Source of the DNA: Acidimicrobiia bacterium
GTDB lineage: Bacteria > Actinomycetota > Acidimicrobiia > Spongiisociales > UBA5794
Reading direction: 5' to 3'
Assembly (NCBI GenBank): GCA_030065575.1
Contig: JASJDZ010000008.1
Location: 1 to 64,000 of the forward strand
DNA: 64,000 nucleotides
Under the pieces are notes generated by a model. The model searched no databases. It saw nothing but the letters and a program-made list of their open reading frames with translations, and was not told the origin of the DNA. Below are positions 41,008-50,291 of this stretch, in pieces. Within the stretch, counting starts at the first letter, position 1. The number at the start of each line of letters is the position of its first letter. The position numbers and the translations under genes were made by a program.

Positions 41008-41845
41008 ATGGGCGGATGAGTTGGTGGAACCGTCCAACAGGCTGCAGGCCCATCCGGATTAGGCCTGGATAGGTGTTGCGGTTCTGCGGACTGGTTTCAG
41101 TGGTGAGCGTATTGAATCCCCATTCCGATGCAGCCTGAAGTCCTTGCTTGAGGAGCGCTGCAGCAAGCGACCGGACCCGGTGGTCCGGTCGAACGGCGAC
41201 CAGGCCGAGGCGAGGGCCGTCCAGGTTCCGCCATACTCGGATGAGTCCGGCGTACGTATCGGTGGCTTCCTCAACAGCGATTAGGTACGCGGACGGGTCG
41301 AACTCTTGCGACCTCAGCTCCTCTCCGAACCACTCCCGGTCGCCGTACCACCCGTCGGTGCCGGGAACGAGGTTCCTGACCTTGTTGTCCAGCTCAAACG
41401 CACGGTCCTCGTCCAGGTCAGCAACCGACCGAATGACGTACCCGCTCGGCACCCATGCACGCGCGACTCGCGGCAGGATCGCGTCAAACGGAATCACGAA
41501 CCGGTCGCTGGTCGTCTCGATACGAAAGCCCGCATCCCGGAGCGCAGCAAGGTGGTCGGTCTCAGCATCTTCGCACACCGTCGACACGGATCTGCCAAGC
41601 ACATCGACCGCAACGTTCGAAAGTGGACGATAGGACCGAGGATCGGTCACCTTGAACATCAAGAACATACGGTCGTCGGGGCGAAGCCACGTCAGAAACG
41701 CCCCGACCGGCACCCCGTCGTCGATCGCGAACCAGCGCTGCAACGATTGGCCCTGACGCTCGTCCCGGGCACGCAGATCATCAGCACCGATGTCGTAGAG
41801 AGGGGCTACCAGCTCGTATTGATTAGTGAAGCGAACTACCCGCAC
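41006..41845 (-). CDS. GNAT-family N-acetyltransferase, two-domain
   Basis: This 279-aa protein carries two GNAT-type halves; the C-terminal one is canonical (LGLVAVRPDHRVRSLAAALLKQGL followed by SPQNRNTYPGLIRMGLQPVG, where N-x-x-T/Y near the end contacts acetyl-CoA). The N-terminal half is divergent and may be a catalytically dead regulatory copy. GTG 41845 was chosen because TATGGT is 6 nt upstream, fitting a leaderless start. Substrate unknown. Confidence 0.78.
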   Translation of the reverse strand: MRVVRFTNQYELVAPLYDIGADDLRARDERQGQSLQRWFAIDDGVPVGAFLTWLRPDDRMFLMFKVTDPRSYRPLSNVAVDVLGRSVSTVCEDAETDHLAALRDAGFRIETTSDRFVIPFDAILPRVARAWVPSGYVIRSVADLDEDRAFELDNKVRNLVPGTDGWYGDREWFGEELRSQEFDPSAYLIAVEEATDTYAGLIRVWRNLDGPRLGLVAVRPDHRVRSLAAALLKQGLQAASEWGFNTLTTETSPQNRNTYPGLIRMGLQPVGRFHQLIRP

Positions 41846-41947
41846 CCACCGACCATACCCGCCCAGATCGACACATCCGGGTGTCGTTGGTCTTGCGCTC
41901 AATCGAGGATGAAATAGGCTGATGCCTACGCCGATCCGGAGGCAAGC

Positions 41948-42397
41948 CTGGCGAAATCCACGCGCGTCATCACAGCGATCAGTGCTCTGCTTGTCGTCGT
42001 CGGATGCTCCAACTCCCCTGACGAGCCTCCAAGAGTGCAGCTACTCACGGAATCTGCTGTCGTCGAACTGTCAGGCTATGACTACTGCTGGGAGGGAGCG
42101 GGGTGTGCGGACTGGTTCGGGAGTGAAGTACCGACGCCGTTCAAGGTAGACGTAGCGGTCGTTGAGGTGCGATGGGTGAGCAACGGGAATCTCACTGCTT
42201 CGCTAAGGGATCATCATGTCTCTGGCTGTCCGAGTCGCCTTCCTTTGGTGCCCACCGAGGCGGGACAGGGGGTCATGGCGCTGCCCGAAGTTCCAGGCAC
42301 ATATCGCATCGACTTCCACGGCGAGTCGCCGGAGGGTTCGTCGGCGTTCGCAACATCGATCACGTCATCAGTTTCGGGTGACCTGGGGTGCCGGTAG
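41948..42397 (+). CDS. Lipoprotein with a probable CTG start codon
   Basis: This 149-aa lipoprotein is not visible to callers that accept only ATG, GTG or TTG upstream of its signal peptide. Reading from CTG at 41948 gives MAKSTRVITAISALLVVVGC, a textbook lipoprotein signal with the lipobox Cys at residue 20, followed by SNSPDEPP. GGAGG (41938-41942) is 5 nt upstream of the CTG. No other start exists in frame before GTG 42035, which would remove the signal. The mature part is beta-rich with several Cys. I recognise no family. Confidence 0.68.
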   Translation: MAKSTRVITAISALLVVVGCSNSPDEPPRVQLLTESAVVELSGYDYCWEGAGCADWFGSEVPTPFKVDVAVVEVRWVSNGNLTASLRDHHVSGCPSRLPLVPTEAGQGVMALPEVPGTYRIDFHGESPEGSSAFATSITSSVSGDLGCR

Positions 42398-42449
42398 CGA
42401 TAGTGAGCTACCGGTACTGTGTGCGACGACAAGCTTGGAGGCTCTCGCA

Positions 42450-43229
42450 ATGCGATGGGGATTGTCGATCTCACTGTCCGAGGAACTGGCCAACCCGAAC
42501 GTGGTGGCGGAGGTCGCCGTCATCGCCGAGGAGGCTGGTTGGGACGGCGTGTTTGTTTGGGACCATCTCTGGAATCGGACGTTGGCGCCATTTGCCGATC
42601 CTTTCGTGACGCTCGCTGCGATCGCGATCGCTACTGAGCGAATCCGGGTCGGTACGTTGGTCACCGCGCTCCCGCGACGACGTCCGCAACTTGTCGCACA
42701 AGCGACCACATCGCTTGATCGCCTGTCTGGCGGTCGGATGTTGCTTGGACTCGGTCTCGGAGTTGACAGCCACGGCGAGTTCTCGGTGTTCGACGAGCCG
42801 GCTGCCGATGACCGTTCCAGAGCCAGGGCGCTCGATGCAGGGATCGACCTGCTGAAGCAGATGCTCGCCGGCAGGCCGGTCGCCGAGGCGGACGACCGCA
42901 TCACCACGCTGGCCGGCGTCCAACAACCACGCGTTCCGATCTGGATCGCGGGCAAAGCAAGGTACAAGGCTGGGCCGAGGCGCGTGCGTCGTCACGCTCT
43001 GGAGGGACTTGCGCTGGTGGGCGCAGACACCTGGTCACCCGACCACGTCACAACGGCACTTCAAGCGGGGGGTTTGTCGGCGGGTCAGATTGACCTTGCC
43101 CTGGTCGGCGGCGTCCACCCGGACCCACAGGCCCTCAACGAAGCCGGTGCAACCTGGTGCATCCCCGAGATTCCGCCCGGTACCACCGCATCCGACGCTA
43201 CGCGCATTGCTGGAACGCCCCCACGCTGA
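42450..43229 (+). CDS. Luciferase-like monooxygenase family protein (FMN or F420)
   Basis: This 259-aa protein is of the LLM flavin-dependent oxidoreductase class with a TIM-barrel fold: MRWGLSISLSEELANPN, WDGVFVWDH, RIRVGTLVTALPRRRPQLVAQATTSLDRLSGGRMLLGLGLG and PVPIW-like PRVPIWIAGKA. Whether FMN or F420 is used cannot be told; F420-dependent forms are common in actinobacteria. GGAGG lies 8 nt before the ATG. It is shorter than the usual 300-350 residues, lacking part of the insertion region. Confidence 0.82.
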   Translation: MRWGLSISLSEELANPNVVAEVAVIAEEAGWDGVFVWDHLWNRTLAPFADPFVTLAAIAIATERIRVGTLVTALPRRRPQLVAQATTSLDRLSGGRMLLGLGLGVDSHGEFSVFDEPAADDRSRARALDAGIDLLKQMLAGRPVAEADDRITTLAGVQQPRVPIWIAGKARYKAGPRRVRRHALEGLALVGADTWSPDHVTTALQAGGLSAGQIDLALVGGVHPDPQALNEAGATWCIPEIPPGTTASDATRIAGTPPR

Positions 43230-43266
43230 TCTTGCGGGACCACCGAAGCGAAGCCAGCAGGCTTGA

Positions 43267-45801
43267 CTAGAGAGCTCCGAGGCGTTCCAGCCGTTTGAAC
43301 GCAAGGTACCCGGGCAGGATCGGGGCCCAGAAGGTGCCGATGCGGAACAGGAACACGGCGGGGACCGCAACTCCCGGGTCGAGCCCAAAGGTGGTCAAAC
43401 CCGCAATCAAGGCCGCTTCGGCCGCACCTATGCCTCCCGGTGTCGGCGCCACCTGAGCCAGCGCAGAGCCGGCCAGGTAGACAGCGGTAACCGCCACGAA
43501 CCCGATACCGCCGCCGAATGCAGCGATGCTGTACCAGAGCGCAAATACGTAGGACATCGTGATTACGAATGCGCCGCCGAATAGGGCCAGCATTTTCAGA
43601 GGACTGACCGCAACCGCAGTCACCCCGCTGACCGACTTGCGCAGAATCGGCCAAACCCGCCGCAGCCACAGCTTGCGCCCCCACGGCAACAGCATCACTG
43701 CGCCTGCTGCAGCCAACACAACGGCCAGTACAACGAGGACCGTTTGGCCTGACGGCAGCGAGAACACGTCGGTGGCCGACCGGCCAGCCGTTGTGACGAA
43801 GATCGTCAACAGCAACACGTGAACAACCACACCTGCCACGTTGTTGAGTCCGACGCCGGCGATTGCCACCGCCGGTTCGATACCGCTCTTCTGTAGGTAG
43901 CGGATGTTGGCGGCGATGCCGCCCACCTTCGCCGGCGCGATCCGATTGAAGAACGATGCTGCGATCTGGGCCAGGATCGTGGGGAAGAAGCGAAGCCGTT
44001 CGGGCATCGCCCCCATTAGCGCGACAGCGGCCCCGACATAAGTCATCAGCGAGAAGAAGAGAACCAAGGGGAACCACTGCCAGTCGGCGCCGATTACTTC
44101 GCCGAAGTCCACTTCCGCCAGCTGCGGGATCAGGACGTAGAAGGCCAGAGCGAGCATGAGGAGCATGAAGACGGTCCGCGAGTTCACCCGCTCGAGCTTC
44201 TCCAGCTCAAACTCCTCTAGTCCGGTGGCTTCCTGCACCTCCCTGTGGAGTTCCTTGAGAAGTCCTTTCCGTTTCTTGAAGGCATTGCGGGTCGTGGTGC
44301 TCAGTGCCGTCGGTTGCAGTCGTGGCGCCGCGGCAGCGACTGCCTCTGCGCCGAGTTGATCCACCGCAGCGGCGACGGTCCTTTGCGGACCGACGACCAG
44401 TGTGAGTGTCGCCATCAACTGGGCCACGTCGCCGTTGAGATCGCCATCTGACGCCGAGATCTCGGCGAACCCGAAGTCGATCAACCAGGGTTGACCGTCG
44501 GATGTCAGCAGAATGTTGGCGGGGCTGAGATGCCGATGCGACATCCGTGCCGAGTGCAGTGTCGCCACCTGGGCCCAGGTCGATCGAAGGACTTCGTCTG
44601 TGATCGTTTCGGTGTCGACCTCATCGAGGGTGGAGCCGTCGATTTCGTCGTAGGCGATCAGCATCGCGCTCGGTGTGACGTCGGCCACGCGCAGCATCTG
44701 CGGTGTGGCTACGCCGGCCGCCGAAGCCGCGAGAGACATGCCCGCCTCGTGCTCCACCTCGCGTCGTAGAGATGCAAATGGCCGTTCGTCACCGAATCCC
44801 TTGAGCCGGGCCATCCGGTAGAGGCGGAATAGGATCTCGGCGGCGCGCTCCTCAGCGCTCCTCACTTTCGCAAAGATGGCATGGCCGTCGGCCGTTTGCA
44901 CGGAGTAGAGCTTGGTGCTCGTTGCCCCGGCCTCCGCCGGGGACACGGAGACAACGTCGAACCCGTGATGCACGAGTGCCTTGCCGATGTCGTATCCCTT
45001 GGGTCTTCGGTCTGGAGATCCGAATGCGAGGAGGACTCCCGCTCCGATCGCGTAGCTCAGTGCCAGGATGAGCAACGCGTCGACGGGTACAAGGAGCCCG
45101 TCGATGAGACGGACGATCAGGAAAGCCAGCAGCACGATCCATCCGGTGCGTCGCCAGCGGCGGTTCAGCCACGGAGTCAACGTCGAGAATGCAGCGGCCA
45201 ACCCCGCCAGATAGACGATGGATGGGAAACCATCGCCAGGGACGCAGGCGTGAGAGCCAAAGACCTGTCGGATCGCCTCGTCCGGGTCTGTGACCAGATC
45301 CCCGACGGAGCCCGGGTCATCGGCTCGCACCCCCTGGTCCGTTGACGCTGCGATGTTCTCACAGACCCAGGATGGTGGTTCTACGGCAAGTTCGGGGGGA
45401 GCAAATCGTGCGGTGAGCTCGCTCTGGATACCCCAGGCGATGCCGATGGCAACGGCCGATGCCAGCAGCACCAGCGCCAATCGCCGGTAGCGCCTCCAGA
45501 CCAGCAGCAGCCCGACCACCAGTAGAGGCAGGATCCAGGCGACCAGCTGGACGGCGAGGATGGTGGTTACCACCATTGCCGTCGGCAGACCATCGAAAGC
45601 GTCGATCACCTCGATGGTGATGCCGACGCTGATGTTGTCGAGGACGCTGGCAAGAAGGAAGCCGAGCAATCCTGCCACCAGAGCGACCACAAGGCGCAGC
45701 AGGTCGCTGGGGAGGCGGTTGCGGAGGTACCCCTCCTCCTCTCCCTCGACGTGAAACGAGAGCGTCTCTGCCGAATCGTTTCGCTCCGCCTGGTCAACCA
45801 C
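43267..45801 (-). CDS. Kinase-like and flippase-like (LPG-synthase TM) fusion protein
   Basis: This 844-aa membrane protein has about six N-terminal membrane helices, a central protein-kinase-like domain, and a C-terminal membrane region of the lysylphosphatidylglycerol synthetase/UPF0104 flippase type (PAKVGGIAANIRYLQKSGI, GGIGAAEAALIAGL). The kinase part keeps the ATP lysine (IFAKVRS), Glu, NILL and the DFG motif, but the catalytic Asp of H-x-D is replaced, reading HRHLSPANILL. It may therefore be a pseudokinase controlling lipid transport. GTG 45801 has AGAGGG upstream; GTG 45819 is an alternative. Confidence 0.8.
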   Translation of the reverse strand: MVDQAERNDSAETLSFHVEGEEEGYLRNRLPSDLLRLVVALVAGLLGFLLASVLDNISVGITIEVIDAFDGLPTAMVVTTILAVQLVAWILPLLVVGLLLVWRRYRRLALVLLASAVAIGIAWGIQSELTARFAPPELAVEPPSWVCENIAASTDQGVRADDPGSVGDLVTDPDEAIRQVFGSHACVPGDGFPSIVYLAGLAAAFSTLTPWLNRRWRRTGWIVLLAFLIVRLIDGLLVPVDALLILALSYAIGAGVLLAFGSPDRRPKGYDIGKALVHHGFDVVSVSPAEAGATSTKLYSVQTADGHAIFAKVRSAEERAAEILFRLYRMARLKGFGDERPFASLRREVEHEAGMSLAASAAGVATPQMLRVADVTPSAMLIAYDEIDGSTLDEVDTETITDEVLRSTWAQVATLHSARMSHRHLSPANILLTSDGQPWLIDFGFAEISASDGDLNGDVAQLMATLTLVVGPQRTVAAAVDQLGAEAVAAAAPRLQPTALSTTTRNAFKKRKGLLKELHREVQEATGLEEFELEKLERVNSRTVFMLLMLALAFYVLIPQLAEVDFGEVIGADWQWFPLVLFFSLMTYVGAAVALMGAMPERLRFFPTILAQIAASFFNRIAPAKVGGIAANIRYLQKSGIEPAVAIAGVGLNNVAGVVVHVLLLTIFVTTAGRSATDVFSLPSGQTVLVVLAVVLAAAGAVMLLPWGRKLWLRRVWPILRKSVSGVTAVAVSPLKMLALFGGAFVITMSYVFALWYSIAAFGGGIGFVAVTAVYLAGSALAQVAPTPGGIGAAEAALIAGLTTFGLDPGVAVPAVFLFRIGTFWAPILPGYLAFKRLERLGAL

Positions 45802-45840
45802 TAATGCGAACCCTCTCACCCATTTGCGGCTGGTCCGTTC

Positions 45841-46959
45841 CTACATCCTCTCGACGATGTAGTCGATCGCCTTGGTGAGCCTCTCCAGGTCTGACGGCTC
45901 GACGTTGGGGAACATCGCAATGCGCAACTGGTTCTGCCCGAGCGCCCGGTAGCCGCCGGTATCGAGAATGCCATTAGCCCGCAGGATCGCGGCCACCGTC
46001 CCCGCATCGATCTCGTCGACGAAGTTCACCGTGGCCACGTTGGTGCTCCGCTTCTCCGGATCGGATACGAACGGGTAGGCGTACTCAGCGCTTTCCGCCC
46101 AGCTGTACACGATCTCGGACGAGCGGTCACAGCGCCCTACGGCCCAGTCCAAACCACCCATCTCCAGCATGTACTCCACCTGCCGCTTGACGAGGAAGAG
46201 AGTCGCCAGCGCCGGAGTGTTTGTTGTCTGATCCTTGCGCGAGTTGTCAAGTGCCAGCTTCAGCGAAAGGAAGCCGGGTGTCCAGCGATCCGATGCGCCT
46301 AGCTTCTCGATGCGGTCGACGCCGGCAGGGGAGACAAAGGCGATCCAAAGTCCACCCTCGGCGCCAAAGACCTTCTGCGGGGAGAAGTAGTAGACGTCGT
46401 ACTGGTCCGGGTCCACCGCCATGCCTCCAGCAGCCGAGGTGGCGTCAACCGCAACGACGCCCGATGCCTCTGGGCGCACGATCGGCATCATGACTCCGGT
46501 CGTCGTCTCGTTGTGGGTCAACGCATACAGATCGACTTCCGGGTTGGGCACCGGCAGCGGATGCGAGCCGATTTCGGCCTTGATGACCTCGGGCTCCTCG
46601 AGGTGCGGGGCACCGGCCACGACCTTGGCAAACTTGCCGGAGAAGACGCCGAAGTCGAGGTGCTGGCTCTTCTTCTCAATCAGCCCGTACGCTGCGCTCG
46701 CCCAGAATGCTGTAGCTCCACCAACCCCAAGCACGACCTCGTAGTTGTCCGGTAGCGAGAACAGATCCTCCATCCCATGGCGAATAGCGCCGACAACCGC
46801 CTTCACGGTGGGCTGGCGGTGGCTGGTTCCCAGGAAGCTTGCCCCAGTCACACCAAGTTCGAGGAGGCTCTCGGTGCGGACTTTGGAGGGGCCGGAACCG
46901 AAGCGTCCGTCTCCAGGAACGAGTTCTGCGGGTAGTTCGATGGATGGGATGCTGGACAT
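45841..46959 (-). CDS. serC: Phosphoserine aminotransferase
   Basis: This 372-aa PLP enzyme converts 3-phosphohydroxypyruvate and glutamate to phosphoserine in serine biosynthesis. It opens with GDGRFGSGPSKVR, and the PLP lysine lies in YYFSPQKVFGAEGG, the layout of the mycobacterial-type SerC. Its gene is divergent from the aspartate-type aminotransferase gene 48 bp away, so they may share a regulatory region. A flippase-like gene lies 39 bp downstream of its stop. Confidence 0.93.
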   Translation of the reverse strand: MSSIPSIELPAELVPGDGRFGSGPSKVRTESLLELGVTGASFLGTSHRQPTVKAVVGAIRHGMEDLFSLPDNYEVVLGVGGATAFWASAAYGLIEKKSQHLDFGVFSGKFAKVVAGAPHLEEPEVIKAEIGSHPLPVPNPEVDLYALTHNETTTGVMMPIVRPEASGVVAVDATSAAGGMAVDPDQYDVYYFSPQKVFGAEGGLWIAFVSPAGVDRIEKLGASDRWTPGFLSLKLALDNSRKDQTTNTPALATLFLVKRQVEYMLEMGGLDWAVGRCDRSSEIVYSWAESAEYAYPFVSDPEKRSTNVATVNFVDEIDAGTVAAILRANGILDTGGYRALGQNQLRIAMFPNVEPSDLERLTKAIDYIVERM

Positions 46960-47007
46960 TGATCACCGCCGATTATGGTTCTCGAAACTTCAAGAGGGAG
47001 AGTAGCA

Positions 47008-48216
47008 ATGAGTCCTGCAAACCCATCAGGTATCTCGCAACGAGTGGTCGGCGTAGCCGAGTCTGCAACCGTGGCTATCACGACCAAAGCCAAGGCGCTC
47101 CGCGCCGCCGGTGCCCCGGTGATCGGCTACGGCGCGGGCGAGCCGGACTTCGCAACACCCGATCACATTGTTGCCGCTGCGGTCGCTGCGGCGCAGGATC
47201 CTAAGAACCACAAGTACACACCGGCCGTCGGCCTTCCTGAGATGCGTGCTGCGGTTGCAGCCAAGACGGGTCGGGACTCCGGATTTGTGGCTGAGGGCGG
47301 CAACGTTGTCATCACCAATGGCGGCAAGCAGGCCGTGTACCTCACCTGTCAGGCACTGCTCGACCCCGGTGATGAGGTGCTGTTGCCCGCTCCCTACTGG
47401 GTTACCTACCCGGAGGCCGTCAAGCTCGCCGATGCCGTTCCGGTTGCGATCGACACCGATGACTCGACCGGGTACAAAGTGACTGTCGACCAGCTCGAAG
47501 CGGCCAAGACCGACAAGACCAAGATGCTGATCTTCTGTTCGCCGTCGAATCCCACCGGCGCGGTCTACACCAAGGACGAAGTACGGGAGATCGGTGAATG
47601 GCTCGTCGCCAACGACATCTGGGTGATGACCGACGAGATCTATGAGCACCTCATCTACGGTTCTGCCGAGTTTGCGTCGCTGCCCGTCGAGGTACCGGAG
47701 CTGGCCGAGCGCTGTGTCATCGTCAACGGCGTTGCCAAGACATATGCGATGACCGGGTGGCGAGTGGGCTGGCTGATCGGACCGGAGCCGGTGGTGAAAG
47801 GCGTCGGGAAGCTAGTCGGGCATATGACCACCAACGTGGCCAACGTGAGTCAACGTGCGGCGCTGGCGGCGGTTGAAGGCTCGCTGGACTCCGTGTACGG
47901 GATGCGGGACGCCTTCGATAGGCGTCGGGTCAAGATGCATGGCATGCTCAATGCGATCGACGGTGTCTCCTGCATCGAGCCGGAGGGCGCCTTCTACATG
48001 TTCCCCAACATGCAGGGTCTACTCAACCGTGATCTCGCCGGGAAGACGGCGGCAACCACGCTGGAACTTGCCGGCTTGATTCTCGACGAGGTGCAGGTGG
48101 CCTTCGTCCCCGGGGAGGCCTTTGGGCTGCCCGGCTACGCCCGTTTCTCGTTTGCACTTGCCGATGCCGACCTCGAAGAGGGGTTGGCACGAATCCAGGC
48201 CCTGGCCGCTAGCTGA
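47008..48216 (+). CDS. Aspartate-type class I aminotransferase
   Basis: This 402-aa PLP-dependent enzyme belongs to the AspC-like fold type I family that transfers amino groups between aspartate, aromatic or prephenate-type substrates. The PLP lysine is in [14 protein letters not shown], and other conserved parts are [25 protein letters not shown] and [13 protein letters not shown] 47008 follows AGAGGGAGAG; an 11-residue extension lacks a ribosome site. It is divergent from serC and overlaps the fusion gene by 8 bp. Confidence 0.9.
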   Translation: MSPANPSGISQRVVGVAESATVAITTKAKALRAAGAPVIGYGAGEPDFATPDHIVAAAVAAAQDPKNHKYTPAVGLPEMRAAVAAKTGRDSGFVAEGGNVVITNGGKQAVYLTCQALLDPGDEVLLPAPYWVTYPEAVKLADAVPVAIDTDDSTGYKVTVDQLEAAKTDKTKMLIFCSPSNPTGAVYTKDEVREIGEWLVANDIWVMTDEIYEHLIYGSAEFASLPVEVPELAERCVIVNGVAKTYAMTGWRVGWLIGPEPVVKGVGKLVGHMTTNVANVSQRAALAAVEGSLDSVYGMRDAFDRRRVKMHGMLNAIDGVSCIEPEGAFYMFPNMQGLLNRDLAGKTAATTLELAGLILDEVQVAFVPGEAFGLPGYARFSFALADADLEEGLARIQALAAS

Positions 48217-49387
48217 GCTGGATCAACTCCTCGGCGATGGCCTGCCATGCAGGCGTCGCCGGGTTGATGAGGCTCATGTGGTCGACGTCGTCCAATTCGC
48301 GGTAGGCCACATCGTCGCCTGCGGCGCGTGCTGCGGCTACATAGGTTCGGCTCATCGTCACCGGCACCGTGTCGTCCTCGGTCCCATGAACTACGAGCTG
48401 GCGAGTATCCAGTGGCAGGAGGTTGGCTGGCGAGGCTGCGTCGTAGCGATCTCGACCTTCGGCCGGCGAGAGTTCGAGGAAGTTGGCGACAGCGCCGCTG
48501 CCGACGCCTGACTCGTACCCGGCCTCGAGGTCTGAGATCGGCGCGAGGGCGACCACAAGCGAGGGGTAGGCTCCCCGGTCTGCAAGGGAGTGTGGAGCTG
48601 CCGACCACAGCGCAAGGTGCCCTCCGGCTGAGTGGCCGATGACAACCAGACGATCAAGGTCGAGGTTATGAACGTCGGCGATAGCGGCAAGGTGCTCGAT
48701 TCCACTCGCCACGTCCCCGGCGGTCGTCGGCCATCCGCCGCCTGTGCCGACGCGCCGGTACTCGAGATTCCATGAAGCCCAACCGCGATCGTGTAGGTCG
48801 ATGGCCAAGCCTTGCATGATGTCCCGGGTCCAGTGGTCGCGCCAGAAGCCGCCGTGGAGAAGAACGGCAACAGAATGCGGTCCAGCACCGTCTGGGATCA
48901 GCAGGTCGCCCACCTGATCCGGCTTCACCCCGTAGGCGATAGTCAGGGGTTGAGCCCTGGCGAGGTTGACGAGATAGTCGAGGGCGAAGCGGTACCCATC
49001 GATGCCGCGGCCACGGATCATGTACGAGCAGGCGGGCTCAATCACCGACGAGTGGCGCCACTCTTCGCGCTGGGTGATGTTGGAGATGTGGACTTCGACG
49101 GAAGGAAGGTCGACTGCGGCGATCGCGTCGTGGAGGGCGTAGCTGTAGTGCGTCAGCGCGCCTGCGTTGATGATGACTCCGTCGTGGGCGTGCCGGCTGT
49201 CGTGGAGGCGATCGATGATCTCGCCCTCGTGATTCGACTGGAAGCAGGAGACCGCAACTTGGCGCTCCTCGCCCCACTGCCTGATGAGGTCTTCCAGCTC
49301 ATTCAACGTTGTTGAGCCGTAGATCTCGGGCTCGCGGGTTCCCAGCAGATTGAGATTGGGCCCATTGATGACCAGCACGCGTCGCAT
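48209..49387 (-). CDS. aroQ: Type II 3-dehydroquinate dehydratase fused to an alpha/beta hydrolase
   Basis: This 392-aa protein is a two-part fusion. Residues 1 to about 145 form a complete type II 3-dehydroquinate dehydratase, which acts in the shikimate pathway: [17 protein letters not shown] with Arg18 and Tyr23, [23 protein letters not shown] and REEWRHSS, all the catalytic positions. From about 150 an alpha/beta hydrolase follows, with HGGFW (oxyanion), GHSAGGH (Ser nucleophile), TEDDTVP (Asp) and DDVDHMS (His). AroQ is usually alone at 145-150 aa. ATG 49387 has TACGCT 6 nt upstream and no ribosome site. Confidence 0.88.
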   Translation of the reverse strand: MRRVLVINGPNLNLLGTREPEIYGSTTLNELEDLIRQWGEERQVAVSCFQSNHEGEIIDRLHDSRHAHDGVIINAGALTHYSYALHDAIAAVDLPSVEVHISNITQREEWRHSSVIEPACSYMIRGRGIDGYRFALDYLVNLARAQPLTIAYGVKPDQVGDLLIPDGAGPHSVAVLLHGGFWRDHWTRDIMQGLAIDLHDRGWASWNLEYRRVGTGGGWPTTAGDVASGIEHLAAIADVHNLDLDRLVVIGHSAGGHLALWSAAPHSLADRGAYPSLVVALAPISDLEAGYESGVGSGAVANFLELSPAEGRDRYDAASPANLLPLDTRQLVVHGTEDDTVPVTMSRTYVAAARAAGDDVAYRELDDVDHMSLINPATPAWQAIAEELIQLS

Positions 49388-49466
49388 GGCAGAAGCGTAT
49401 TGGATCGATCGGCCGCGAGCGAATAGCTTGCCCACTTCGCCAAACCGGTCGCTAGGTTCGCCAGAC

Positions 49467-50291
49467 ATGGAGATCGTATTCACCAAATCGTTCTGGGAAA
49501 TGGACCTTGCTGTCCAGGATGACCCGATCCGAGCCTTCGTGAGCCGGGTTGCGGCGGACGGTTTCGACGGAACCGAGATGTTCCTGCCTCTGCTCACTGA
49601 GAGGCCGGAGAAGGTTGCAGAGCTGCTTTCCGAGCACGGCCTGCTGCCTCCGATCATTGACATCATCACCGATGGGGCTACGCCCGCAGAGCACCGGGAT
49701 AGCTTCGACCGTGCTCTCGCAGAGGCAATGGAGTTCGCGCCGCGGCTGATCAACAGCCACACCGGTCGAGACATATTCACCTTCTCCGAGAACCTCTCAT
49801 TATTCCGACATGCGATTCGCCGCAGCGATGAGGTCGGTGTACCAGTCGTCCACGAAACCCACAGGTTCCGTCCCACATACTCGGCGCCGGAGACCCGCCG
49901 CTATCTAGAGGAACTGCCCGAGTTGATGCTCAATGCAGATCTGTCGCATTGGATGGTGGTTCACGAATCCGATCTCACGGACCAGCAGGAAACCGTCGCT
50001 CTCGTGCTCGAGCGCAGCCGACACATCCATGCCCGGGTTGGGTTCGAGGAGGGCCCGCAGGTGAACGATCCGAGGGAGCCGGAATGGGCCGGCCACGTTT
50101 CCCGGCACATCGAGCTGTGGCAGGGGATTGCGGATGCCTGCCGCCGCTCTGGGCAAGAACGATTGTCGGTGACCCCTGAGTTCGGCCCGCCGCCCTATGC
50201 CCCGACTACTCCGGGCACCGGCGAAGCGATGCGGGATGTGTGGGCGATCAACGTGTTCATGAAAGATCTGCTTCGGGTGGAGCTTCAGTAG
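49467..50291 (+). CDS. TIM-barrel sugar phosphate isomerase/epimerase-like protein
   Basis: This 274-aa protein resembles the AP_endonuclease_2/xylose isomerase-like TIM-barrel family (MEIVFTKSFWEM, ADGFDGTEMFL, INSHTGRD, VPVVHETHR, NADLSHWMVVHE, HARVGFEEGPQV, VTPEFGPPPY), which typically bind metals via Glu, Asp and His. ATG 49467 is preceded by TAGGTT 8 nt upstream and has no ribosome site. It overlaps the lipoate-ligase-like gene by 35 bp in convergent orientation. The substrate is unknown. Confidence 0.8.
   Translation: MEIVFTKSFWEMDLAVQDDPIRAFVSRVAADGFDGTEMFLPLLTERPEKVAELLSEHGLLPPIIDIITDGATPAEHRDSFDRALAEAMEFAPRLINSHTGRDIFTFSENLSLFRHAIRRSDEVGVPVVHETHRFRPTYSAPETRRYLEELPELMLNADLSHWMVVHESDLTDQQETVALVLERSRHIHARVGFEEGPQVNDPREPEWAGHVSRHIELWQGIADACRRSGQERLSVTPEFGPPPYAPTTPGTGEAMRDVWAINVFMKDLLRVELQ

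Noticed and set aside
41922-42149. ATG open frame at the lipoprotein locus
   Set aside because: It is in another frame, lacks a ribosome site and domain; the lipoprotein frame from CTG 41948 has a perfect signal peptide.
48209-49876. Longer open frame for the AroQ fusion reaching 49876
   Set aside because: The AroQ N-terminus starts at ATG 49387; the extra 163 residues overlap the TIM-barrel gene on the opposite strand and have no conserved sequence.
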